Part shown: positions 43,235 through 50,882 of the stretch, piece by piece
Layout of the letters: each line of letters opens with the position of its first letter
Position numbering within the stretch: position 1 is the stretch's first letter
Assembly (NCBI RefSeq): GCF_001748365.1
Contig: NZ_BDHH01000003.1
Location: 228,303-292,302 of the forward strand
Direction: 5' to 3'
Source: Fusibacter sp. 3D3
Lineage (GTDB): Bacteria; Bacillota; Clostridia; Peptostreptococcales; Acidaminobacteraceae
DNA: 64,000 bases
Notes under the pieces: generated by a model
What the model was told of the DNA's origin: nothing
The model's input: the letters and a program-made list of their open reading frames with translations, nothing else
Databases searched by the model: none
Made by a program: the position numbers and the translations under genes

Positions 43235-45037
43235 TTATTTTAAATACCGCCACAAGGTCGTACGACTAATGCCTAATCGTTTGGCTGTGGTGCTGTGGTT
43301 GCCACCTGACTGTTCTAAATAGAGTGAGATGATATCGTGATTGATTTCATCGAGTGTTCGATTGAGGTGAATATCGTAGCAAAATACGCCTTTGGTTTCT
43401 GATTTCGAACTCATGGTGTCTAAGGCATCTGATTTTTCTTTTTCGAGCACACTTTGCACTGTGGCAGCGGTGATGTAAGGCGTTGCAGTTATTACGGCCA
43501 TTTCTTCAAGGACGCGTTTAAACTGAGTGTAATTATAAGGCCAGTGATAGGCTTGAAGTCGTGATAGCGCTTCGGGTTCAAAACCAATGAGCTGCTTGGC
43601 GAGTTTTAGGTTGAGTGTGTTTAAATATAAACTTGAAAGGGTTGGTATTTCATTTGTACGTTCTTTAAGTGGCTGTAATTGAATGCTCATACAGTAGAGC
43701 TGGTTGAGGTATTCTATAACTGCATTTGGCGCTTTGTCCAAATTTTTAACGGCATAAGAGAAGATGAGCTTATTCTGCTTATGGACGTTGACATCGCGGA
43801 TCATTTCCAATAAGTGCTTACACCTAGCTTCTGAAAGGACGTGAAGGTCTTTAAAAAACAGTGTGTTCTGCGTATCGTTTAAAGGTGAATTGTGATGATT
43901 CGTCAAAAAACTCCAGCCTTTGTCGTTGATCACAGTACAATCTATAGTGATAAAAGGATTTTGCGCTGAGGGACTTTGAGTATATAAAAGGCGCGCGATT
44001 TGCGTTTTGCCAGTGCCGCCTTCGCCAACGACCATGATGGGTGCTGAATTGGCGCTTAATTGTTCTAAGTTGGAACGTGCTTCGTTGGCGGTGTTTGTCA
44101 CGCTGTAAAAACTGTTGAAAAATGAATCTTCAACTTCGCTTCGGTTGGAGTATTTAATGCCGTATTTGCTTCTTGCAGAGGGTGCGTGTTCTGAGGTAAA
44201 GTAAAAAACCGCGTAAGCCGTTTGTCTGTTGAGGATTTTTTTGCTTGTAATCGTAAACAAGTGCTCGTTAATCGTTTTAAAGCATTTGTGTGTTTCGGAA
44301 GATAGGGTTTCATCGATTTCCGCTTTTAAAATTTCGACGATTTGATCGAAGTGTTCGCTCTCGACAGAAGAAAAAACGAGGTTTTTGTCCGTATCAAAAA
44401 CGACTGTGCTTCCGCTGTGACTGCGTATGATATCTTCCAGAAAACGATTATCTTCTTTGATGCTGACATAACTTTTAAAGAGCTTCGTAGCTTGATCAAA
44501 AGCGCTCATAATGCTCTCCTCGCCAGAAGTGATGAGCATGGCGTTAAGGCCGAGTTTCTTAGCGATTGTTGTGGTGATCATATCGCAAAGAATCATTCGA
44601 TAACCCTGTGTTTTGAGATCTTCTAAAGTACTTTGCACCTCGTCTATGCTATGGATTGTAAATATATCGATCTTATATTGGAGTAAGTCGCATAAGAGTT
44701 GAGCGTTCCCTGTGATGCTGGGATACCCTACGATTGCATAACGATCAGAATAATTTTCGGCGAGTTTTAAAGACCTTAAAATATCGTAGACGGATAAATT
44801 GATTTCGATGAGTGGCACACTGGTGGCTTCGCTGATCATCTCGGCAGTACCGCCCCTAGAAATGATCACATCGAAATTGCTGTGAAAGTTTCTTTTGGCG
44901 ATCTCAACACCTTCGTTTAGATCACCCACAAATACAGTTAAATCGATATCTTCGCGTTTTGCAGCTAATTTTAGCATCATAGATTTCATGCCTTCATAAG
45001 GTGCGACGCCTAAAATTTTTATCTTCTTATGAATCAT
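43235..45037 (-). CDS. PrpR-N domain regulator with degenerate AAA+ domain lacking GAFTGA
   Basis: 600 residues. An N-terminal PrpR-type sensor (about 5-180: GVAPYEGMKSMMLKLA, DVIISRGGTAEMI, YAIVGYPSITGNAQLL) is followed by a PAS-like region, an AAA+ domain with Walker A GEGGTGKTQIARL (about 338), and a Fis-type HTH at the end (SGGNHSTTAKRLGISRTTLW). Where sigma-54 activators carry GAFTGA there is only a short loop, and Walker B reads NTLFFKDLH. It may thus be a TyrR-like regulator or repressor rather than a classical sigma-54 activator. It diverges from the acid-sugar operon and probably controls it. RBS AAGGAGA. Confidence 0.85.
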   Translation of the reverse strand: MIHKKIKILGVAPYEGMKSMMLKLAAKREDIDLTVFVGDLNEGVEIAKRNFHSNFDVIISRGGTAEMISEATSVPLIEINLSVYDILRSLKLAENYSDRYAIVGYPSITGNAQLLCDLLQYKIDIFTIHSIDEVQSTLEDLKTQGYRMILCDMITTTIAKKLGLNAMLITSGEESIMSAFDQATKLFKSYVSIKEDNRFLEDIIRSHSGSTVVFDTDKNLVFSSVESEHFDQIVEILKAEIDETLSSETHKCFKTINEHLFTITSKKILNRQTAYAVFYFTSEHAPSARSKYGIKYSNRSEVEDSFFNSFYSVTNTANEARSNLEQLSANSAPIMVVGEGGTGKTQIARLLYTQSPSAQNPFITIDCTVINDKGWSFLTNHHNSPLNDTQNTLFFKDLHVLSEARCKHLLEMIRDVNVHKQNKLIFSYAVKNLDKAPNAVIEYLNQLYCMSIQLQPLKERTNEIPTLSSLYLNTLNLKLAKQLIGFEPEALSRLQAYHWPYNYTQFKRVLEEMAVITATPYITAATVQSVLEKEKSDALDTMSSKSETKGVFCYDIHLNRTLDEINHDIISLYLEQSGGNHSTTAKRLGISRTTLWRYLK

Positions 45038-45055
45038 AGCAGTCTCCTTAATAGT

Positions 45056-45072
45056 TGTTTCTTAATGAAACG
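45056..45072. promoter_or_regulatory. Regulator dyad site 1
   Basis: TGTTTC-TTAAT-GAAACG, 17 bp, 18 bp upstream of the regulator's start codon on the minus strand. The position suits autoregulation. Confidence 0.6.
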
Positions 45073-45115
45073 ATTTTAACATAATAAAATAAAATATACC
45101 ATAGAAATACGTTTA

Positions 45116-45132
45116 TGTTTCAAATATAAACA
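45116..45132. promoter_or_regulatory. Regulator dyad site 2
   Basis: TGTTTC-AAATA-TAAACA, same 6-5-6 layout as sites 1 and 3, just upstream of the sigma-54-like promoter at 45139. Confidence 0.55.
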
Positions 45133-45138
45133 AAATTA

Positions 45139-45156
45139 TGTGGCGAATTTGTTGCG
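45139..45156 (+). promoter_or_regulatory. Possible sigma-54 promoter of the acid-sugar operon
   Basis: ATGTGGCGAATTTGTTGCGA region has TGGC and TTGC with the exact GG-N10-GC spacing, but lacks the CA and final T/A of the consensus. The partner regulator lacks GAFTGA, which argues against sigma-54. The assignment is therefore weak. Confidence 0.35.
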
Positions 45157-45210
45157 ATTGAGAAATATATTCTATAAAATGAAACAAACGATAAGAAATT
45201 TAGAAAGAAG

Positions 45211-45227
45211 TGTTACAAAAAGAAACA
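45211..45227. promoter_or_regulatory. Regulator dyad site 3
   Basis: TGTTAC-AAAAA-GAAACA, the third 17-bp site, lies 24 bp before the kinase start. It overlaps the leader of the operon and could act as a repressor site. Confidence 0.55.
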
Positions 45228-45250
45228 CTGCACTTGAAGGGAGACATTAA

Positions 45251-46522
45251 ATGGTGAAGTTGCTGATAATAGCGGATGATTTCACAGGCGCTTTAGATAC
45301 GGCAGTACAGTTTGCCTCATGTGGTGCAATTACAAGAGTTGTGATGGATGCGGATTACACCTTTGAAAATATGGATCAAGCCATTGAGGTGTTGGTCATC
45401 AATGCGGAGACACGACATCTTCAATCAGATCAAGCTTACGAAGTCGTCTATAAAATTGTGGATAGAGCTTGTAAGCATGAAATTGCTTACCTTTTTAAAA
45501 AGACAGATTCTGCATTGCGTGGCAATATTGGCAGTGAACTGACTGCAATGTTAGAGGCAGCTAAGGGATCTCATCTTCACTTTATACCGGCATTACCAAG
45601 ATTAAATCGCATCACTAAAAAAGGGATACACTACATAGACGATGTTTTAGTGCATCAAAGTGTGTTCGGCAAAGATCCTTTTGAACCCGTTACAAATTCC
45701 TCTGTTTCGGAAATGATTTCAATGCAGAGTCAGATGCCTGTAAATGTTGTTGAAAATGTAGATCAGATTGTACCGAAAGGGGAACCGTCTATCATCGTCT
45801 ATGATGCAGAGACGGATAAGGCATTACAAGAAATTGCTGAAAAACTCTATAAAAGAGATGAGCTTCACCTCATGGCAGGCTGCGCAGGATTTGCTTCTGT
45901 ACTGCCTAAAATATTAAATTTATCTGGAAAAGTAAAACCGATTTCTAAAAATAAGAGCCGTTTTTTAGTGGTTTGCGGCAGTGTCAACCCGATTACAAGA
46001 GCGCAACTGGATTATGCAGAGCAGAAGGGTTTCCATAGAATACGTCTTTCTGCTGAGCAAAAGTTATCAGAGGGTTATCTTGAGACGGAACAGGGCAAAA
46101 GAGCATTTGAAAGTTGGAAAGCCATTTGTTTTAATAATCCTAAATGCATTATTGACAGCAATGATGTGCTAGATGAAACGAGGACACTTGATTATGCCAT
46201 ACAAAATAACATTGCGTTAGATGAAGTGAGGCTACGCATCACAAAAACGCTTGGTAGAGTAGCAAAAATGCTCGTTTCAGAAGGTTTAGAGAGCACGATT
46301 ATGCTTACGGGTGGAGATACTTTATTGGGTTTTATGAATCAGGTACAAATATCTGAAATAACACCACTCTATGAAATTGAACCTGGCACGGTCTTGTCCA
46401 ATATTCAAATTAAAGAAAAACAGTATGAAATTTTATCTAAATCAGGTGGTTTTGGAGATGAGCAATTGTTGGTTAATTTAGCACAGACCCTGATTGAAGA
46501 AATTAAGGAGGCAGCAGTATGA
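45251..46522 (+). CDS. DUF1537 four-carbon acid sugar kinase
   Basis: 423 residues. N-terminal LLIIADDFTGALDTAVQFA with the catalytic-region Asp pair, FKKTDSALRGNIGSEL near 85, and a C-terminal nucleotide-binding domain with VVCGSVNPITRAQ and LTGGDTLLG. DUF1537 kinases phosphorylate D-threonate, L-threonate, D-erythronate or related acid sugars. With a PdxA-like dehydrogenase in the same operon the expected chemistry is phosphorylation at C4, then oxidation and decarboxylation. RBS AAGGGAG. First gene of an eight-gene operon. Confidence 0.9.
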   Translation: MVKLLIIADDFTGALDTAVQFASCGAITRVVMDADYTFENMDQAIEVLVINAETRHLQSDQAYEVVYKIVDRACKHEIAYLFKKTDSALRGNIGSELTAMLEAAKGSHLHFIPALPRLNRITKKGIHYIDDVLVHQSVFGKDPFEPVTNSSVSEMISMQSQMPVNVVENVDQIVPKGEPSIIVYDAETDKALQEIAEKLYKRDELHLMAGCAGFASVLPKILNLSGKVKPISKNKSRFLVVCGSVNPITRAQLDYAEQKGFHRIRLSAEQKLSEGYLETEQGKRAFESWKAICFNNPKCIIDSNDVLDETRTLDYAIQNNIALDEVRLRITKTLGRVAKMLVSEGLESTIMLTGGDTLLGFMNQVQISEITPLYEIEPGTVLSNIQIKEKQYEILSKSGGFGDEQLLVNLAQTLIEEIKEAAV

Positions 46523-47673
46523 TGACACAATATGCTTTAAAAATGCCACATGTTGTCTATAGCGGTGTAGGCGCCCTTGAAAATATAACGTCTATATTGA
46601 ATAAAGAAGTTACTAAAATTGTAATATTTACGGATAAGGGGATTGTGGGGGCAGGACTTCTTGAATTGCCACTTGCTTGGATTGAGAAAACGGGGATTCC
46701 ATATGAGCTTTTAGATGAGTTGCCTGTGGAACCCAGTTGTGATGAAGCACAGGAGACGATTGATCGTTTTAAAGTGATGAACGCTGATTTCATAATCGCA
46801 GTGGGCGGTGGCAGCGTAATGGATATCGCCAAATTAGCGTCTATACTGATGACGGATCAATACGGTGTGAGGGATCTATTAGAGAACCCTTCGATGGCTA
46901 AGAAATGTGTTAAAACGCTTATGATTCCAACAACAGCAGGGACGGGTTCTGAAGCGACGCCAAACAGCATTGTGCTCGTTCCAGAAAAGGCGTTAAAAGT
47001 AGGCATTGTCAATGAAGCCATGATTTCAGATTATGTGATTTTAGATGCGGAAATGATTAAGAAATTGCCGAGAAAAATTGCGGCGGCGACGGGTGTGGAT
47101 GCTTTAGCGCATGCCATTGAATGCTTTACCTCTAAAAAAGCAAATCCCTTTAGTGATCTGTTTGCACTGGAGGCACTGGATTTGATACTCAATAATATAG
47201 AAGCGGCCTGTGATGATGCTGAGGCAATGGATGCAAAAAACGCAATGCTCTTAGCTTCGTTTTATGCAGGTGTTGCGATCGCAACTGCTGGAACCACAGC
47301 CGTACATGCGCTGTCCTATCCACTAGGCGGGAAATATCATATTCCGCATGGCGTGTCTAATGCCATGATGCTTGTGCCGGTGATGAAGTTTAACGAACCC
47401 ATGTGTAAAGATTTATTTGCAAAAGCTTATGATCGTGTTCATGTGAAGGGTGAGGCGAAGACCGAAGATGAGAAATCAAAATGGCTTGTGAATCGGTTAG
47501 ATGAGATCGTCAAACACTTGGATATTCCAACCCGTTTGAGTGATTATAATGTACCCAAATCGGATTTAGAAGAATTGGTGGCATCTGGAATGGCTGTACA
47601 GAGATTGCTTGTCAATAATAGAAGAGAAGTTAGAGCAGAAGATGCCAGAGCATTGTATTTAGAATTGCTTTAA
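46519..47673 (+). CDS. Iron-containing (family III) alcohol dehydrogenase
   Basis: 384 residues. NAD-binding GGGSVMDIAKLAS (about 95-107) and IPTTAGTGSEATPN; metal ligands in ATGVDALAHAIE and AVHALSYPLGGKYHIPHGV. It overlaps the kinase stop in ATGA, with AAGGAGG 8 nt upstream. The family oxidises primary alcohols or hydroxyacids, or reduces aldehydes, with NAD(H). In this operon it may act on the hydroxyl group of the acid sugar or reduce the aldehyde left by the aldolase. Confidence 0.9.
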   Translation: MMTQYALKMPHVVYSGVGALENITSILNKEVTKIVIFTDKGIVGAGLLELPLAWIEKTGIPYELLDELPVEPSCDEAQETIDRFKVMNADFIIAVGGGSVMDIAKLASILMTDQYGVRDLLENPSMAKKCVKTLMIPTTAGTGSEATPNSIVLVPEKALKVGIVNEAMISDYVILDAEMIKKLPRKIAAATGVDALAHAIECFTSKKANPFSDLFALEALDLILNNIEAACDDAEAMDAKNAMLLASFYAGVAIATAGTTAVHALSYPLGGKYHIPHGVSNAMMLVPVMKFNEPMCKDLFAKAYDRVHVKGEAKTEDEKSKWLVNRLDEIVKHLDIPTRLSDYNVPKSDLEELVASGMAVQRLLVNNRREVRAEDARALYLELL

Positions 47674-47709
47674 AATAGAAGGGCTTTAAAAAATGACTTG
47701 GAGGTTATC

Positions 47710-48606
47710 ATGATTGAGATTAAAGGGATTATCCCCGCATTAATCACACCGATGCATGCAGATGAGAGTATCAACGAAACAGAGCTTAGAGTCCAAATCA
47801 ATCGTCAAATCGAAGCTGGGGTACACGGTATGTTTCCCTTTGGAACAAATGGTGAGGGTTATATACTCAGTGAAGCTGAAAAAGAACAAGTTTTGAAGAT
47901 CGTAGTGGATGAAGTCAATGGACGCGTTCCTGTATATGCAGGCACAGGCTGTATTGGCACAAAGGATACCATTCGCCAATCTTTGATGGCTAAAACGGTA
48001 GGTGCGGATATTTTATCTATAATCACACCGTCATTTGCCTTAGCGTCTCAAAATGAAATCTATGAGCACTATAAAAGCATCGCTGAAGCCGTGGACATGC
48101 CCATTGTGCTTTATAACATTCCGGCGAGAACAGGCAATTCTATCGCACCAGCGACTGTGGCTAAACTCAGTAAAATTGCCAATATCATCGGTGTCAAAGA
48201 CAGTAGTGGAAACTTTGACAATATGCTTCAATATATAGAAGCAACTCAGGATGACAAGGATTTTGCTGTACTCTCGGGCAATGATTCTTTAATACTTTGG
48301 AATCTTTTAGCAGGAGGCGCAGGGGGTATCGCAGGCTGTGCAAATGTTTATCCTGAAACGATGGCTTCTATCTACGATTATTTTAAAGCAGGGGATCTGG
48401 AGAAAGCGCGCAAAGCTCAAGACAGCATTCGCTCTTTCAGAGGTTGCTTTAAATATGGCAATCCAAATACAATCGTCAAAACAGCTGTGGGCCTTTTGGG
48501 CTATCCAGTGGGCAAATGTCGCGCACCTTTTAATCAGGTACCAGAAGAAGGCATCGAAGCTTTGAAAAAAGTGCTTGATGAAAACAAAGCATTAGGAATG
48601 CTCTAG
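47710..48606 (+). CDS. DapA/NanA family 2-oxoacid aldolase
   Basis: 298 residues from ATG 47710, RBS GGAGG 5 nt upstream. FGTNGEGYILSEAEK is the substrate loop (GTNGE rather than the GTTGE of DapA), VLYNIPARTG carries the catalytic Tyr, and IIGVKDSSGNFDNM the Schiff-base lysine. The TIM-barrel family includes dihydrodipicolinate synthase, N-acetylneuraminate lyase and 2-keto-3-deoxy-sugar acid aldolases. The loop and context favour an aldolase for a 2-keto-3-deoxy acid giving pyruvate and an aldehyde. Confidence 0.88.
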   Translation: MIEIKGIIPALITPMHADESINETELRVQINRQIEAGVHGMFPFGTNGEGYILSEAEKEQVLKIVVDEVNGRVPVYAGTGCIGTKDTIRQSLMAKTVGADILSIITPSFALASQNEIYEHYKSIAEAVDMPIVLYNIPARTGNSIAPATVAKLSKIANIIGVKDSSGNFDNMLQYIEATQDDKDFAVLSGNDSLILWNLLAGGAGGIAGCANVYPETMASIYDYFKAGDLEKARKAQDSIRSFRGCFKYGNPNTIVKTAVGLLGYPVGKCRAPFNQVPEEGIEALKKVLDENKALGML

Positions 48607-48615
48607 GGAGGACAT

Positions 48616-49656
48616 ATGGCTGATAAATTAATCGTTGGCATCACAATGGGTGATCCCGCAAGTATTGGTCCTGAAATCACAGTGAAGGCGCTTGCGAAAA
48701 AAAGCATCTACGAGAGCTGTCACCCGATTGTCATTGGAGATGTAGACGTGATGAAGGCGGCAGCGAAAATCATTGGTAGAGCAGATATCATCATTCATGC
48801 AGTTGAGTCGGTTTCACAGGCTAAATTTGAGCATGGAACGATTGATGTGTATGATATGAAACTGGTGGATGTCTCTAAACTCGAAAGAGGGCGCATCTCT
48901 TTGATGGCTGGAGAAGCCGCATTTCAATATGTTAAAAAGGTTATTGAACTCGCTTTGGCGGGAGATGTAGAGGCTACGGTGACCAATGCTTTTAACAAAG
49001 AAGCCATCAATGCAGCAGGACATCACTACTCTGGTCATACAGAAATATATGCAGCATTAACGGGCACTAAAAAGTACACCATGATGCTCGCACACGAAAA
49101 TTTGCGTGTGGTGCATGTTTCCACACATATCTCATTAAGAGAGGCCTGTGATCGCGTTAAAAAGGATCGCGTACTGGAAGTGATTCGAATTGCACATCAA
49201 GCTTGTAAGGATTTGGGGATTGAAAATCCAAAAGTGGGTGTTGCGGGGCTGAATCCTCACAGTGGAGAAAATGGGTTATTTGGTAGAGAAGAAATGGATG
49301 AAATCATACCGGCGATTGAGTCAGCAATCTCGGAAGGTATCGACGCCTGTGGCCCTGTGCCACCCGACACGATATTTTCAAAAGCAAAAGGGGGTTGGTA
49401 TGATATTGTTGTGGCTATGTACCACGACCAAGGGCACATACCGCTCAAAGTCGTCGGGTTTGTATATAATCAAGACGCAGGCAAATGGGATGCAGTATCT
49501 GGCGTGAATATTACTTTAGGATTACCTATTGTACGCGCGTCTGTGGATCATGGTACTGCGTTTGATCAAGCGGGAACGGGCATGGCAAGTGAATTGAGCC
49601 TTGAAAATGCAATTGAATATGGCATAATGTTGGCTAAAAGTAAAAGTAAAAAGTAA
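48616..49656 (+). CDS. pdxA2: PdxA-like 4-phospho-acid-sugar dehydrogenase (PdxA2 type)
   Basis: 346 residues. GITMGDPASIGPEI at the start, SGHTEIYAALTG, VHVSTHISLREA, GLNPHSGENG, AMYHDQGHIPLK and RASVDHGTAFDQAGTG supply the metal histidines and NAD pocket of PdxA. Organisms with DUF1537 kinases use such PdxA2 proteins for 4-phospho-D-threonate or -erythronate, giving dihydroxyacetone phosphate and CO2, not for vitamin B6 synthesis. The gene starts 9 nt after the aldolase gene behind GGGAGG. No other B6 gene is nearby, which supports the catabolic role. Confidence 0.87.
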   Translation: MADKLIVGITMGDPASIGPEITVKALAKKSIYESCHPIVIGDVDVMKAAAKIIGRADIIIHAVESVSQAKFEHGTIDVYDMKLVDVSKLERGRISLMAGEAAFQYVKKVIELALAGDVEATVTNAFNKEAINAAGHHYSGHTEIYAALTGTKKYTMMLAHENLRVVHVSTHISLREACDRVKKDRVLEVIRIAHQACKDLGIENPKVGVAGLNPHSGENGLFGREEMDEIIPAIESAISEGIDACGPVPPDTIFSKAKGGWYDIVVAMYHDQGHIPLKVVGFVYNQDAGKWDAVSGVNITLGLPIVRASVDHGTAFDQAGTGMASELSLENAIEYGIMLAKSKSKK

Positions 49657-49676
49657 AGAATATGGAGGAGTAAGAC

Positions 49677-50795
49677 ATGTTTGGATTAAAGAAAAGCGTT
49701 TTAGCACTTGGGTTAGTGGCTATGATCTCTTTTAGCTTAGTGGCTTGTGGGGGAGAAAAAGCTGCGGAAACACCGGCACCAACGGCGACACCTGAAGCAG
49801 CGGCACCTGAAGCAGCGGCACCAGCAACTACACCTGAAGCAACACCAGCAGATTCAAAGTTGGATTTAAAAGCAAATGTGCTCTTTGCTACATTTGAAGT
49901 GGGTACCAGCAACTACAATATATCAGCAGAATTAGGAAAGATGTGGGAAGATCAAGGGTTAGGGACTGTGGATGTACAACCGATCTCTCCAGGGGGTATG
50001 GGTGCGCCTTATCTATTCGAAAATGGTAAAGCGGATATCGCATTTATCAACGGTGCGCCAGCAAGATGGGCTATGGAAACAGGGACACTTGGCAAAGCAC
50101 CAACAAGTGATTACAGAGCAATGCTTGGAGAATTATCGGCAGTATCAGCAGTTAACTTTTTGACTCAAGATTTTATAGACAAGTACAAGGTCACCACAAT
50201 TGAAGAAGCGATTAGACAAAAGTTACCAATCAGAATTGGTTGTAGTCCGGTGGGCTCTATGGACAACGAAGTGGTTCAAATTCTATTAAACTACATGGGC
50301 GCCACTGAAGAGGATATCAAAGCTTGGGGTGGCGACGTGGTTCATGGCGGGGGATCAGACCTTTCAGCTATGGTTAAAGATGGAAAACTTGATTTTATGC
50401 TTGACCATACTTCTGTAAACTCTTCAACAATGCAGGAAATTGCAATGACCAGTAAAGTGAAATTTTTACAATGGGAAGAAGCAACTATTGACCATTTTGT
50501 AAAAGAAAAAGGATTCCAACGTGTGATTATTGCACCAAACTCTTGGAAAGGTCAAACCGAGGAACTTGTGAATGCGGGAACACCAGACTGTTTATTTGTC
50601 AAAGCAGATTTAGATGAAGAAGTCGTGTATCAGTTGACTAAAATCATGTGTGAAAATAGAGATCAACTTGTGACAGTATTCGCTTCACTTGAACCATTCC
50701 GTCCCGAAACTTGCTGGGAACCAGAAAAAGTGGGTGGCGTTGCACTTCATCCAGGTGCTGAAAGATACTTCAAGGAAATGGGCTACATGAAATAA
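49677..50795 (+). CDS. TAXI-family TRAP transporter solute-binding lipoprotein
   Basis: 372 residues. Signal peptide with lipobox LVAC (Cys24), an Ala/Pro/Glu/Thr linker with repeated EAAAPEAAAP units (about 30-60), then a TAXI-type binding domain: ISPGGMGAPYLFENGKADIA, IRIGCSPVGSMDNEVVQ and LDFMLDHTSVNSSTMQEIA. TAXI proteins deliver carboxylates to TRAP permeases driven by ion gradients. It presumably captures the acid sugar or a conjugate outside the cell. RBS GGAGG. Confidence 0.9.
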   Translation: MFGLKKSVLALGLVAMISFSLVACGGEKAAETPAPTATPEAAAPEAAAPATTPEATPADSKLDLKANVLFATFEVGTSNYNISAELGKMWEDQGLGTVDVQPISPGGMGAPYLFENGKADIAFINGAPARWAMETGTLGKAPTSDYRAMLGELSAVSAVNFLTQDFIDKYKVTTIEEAIRQKLPIRIGCSPVGSMDNEVVQILLNYMGATEEDIKAWGGDVVHGGGSDLSAMVKDGKLDFMLDHTSVNSSTMQEIAMTSKVKFLQWEEATIDHFVKEKGFQRVIIAPNSWKGQTEELVNAGTPDCLFVKADLDEEVVYQLTKIMCENRDQLVTVFASLEPFRPETCWEPEKVGGVALHPGAERYFKEMGYMK

Positions 50796-50812
50796 ACCGA
50801 CAGCAATTTATA

Positions 50813-50845
50813 ATGAGAGCTGTGGCAAAAAACCACAGTTCTCAT
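50813..50845 (+). terminator. Intra-operon hairpin after the binding-protein gene
   Basis: ATGAGAGCTGTGG (50813-50825) pairs with CCACAGTTCTCAT (50833-50845) with one G/T and a 7-nt A-rich loop. No T-run follows, so it may protect the upstream mRNA rather than terminate. Confidence 0.55.
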
Positions 50846-50882
50846 CATCACATTTTGTTTTATACAATTGGAGGATAAATGA

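Noticed and set aside
45056-45227. Possible CRISPR-like repeats
   Set aside because: The three dyads are short, unevenly spaced and have no uniform spacers; they are regulatory sites.
48616-49656. Vitamin B6 biosynthesis PdxA
   Set aside because: Neighbours are a DUF1537 kinase and a sugar-acid importer, not other pdx genes; the catabolic PdxA2 role fits better.
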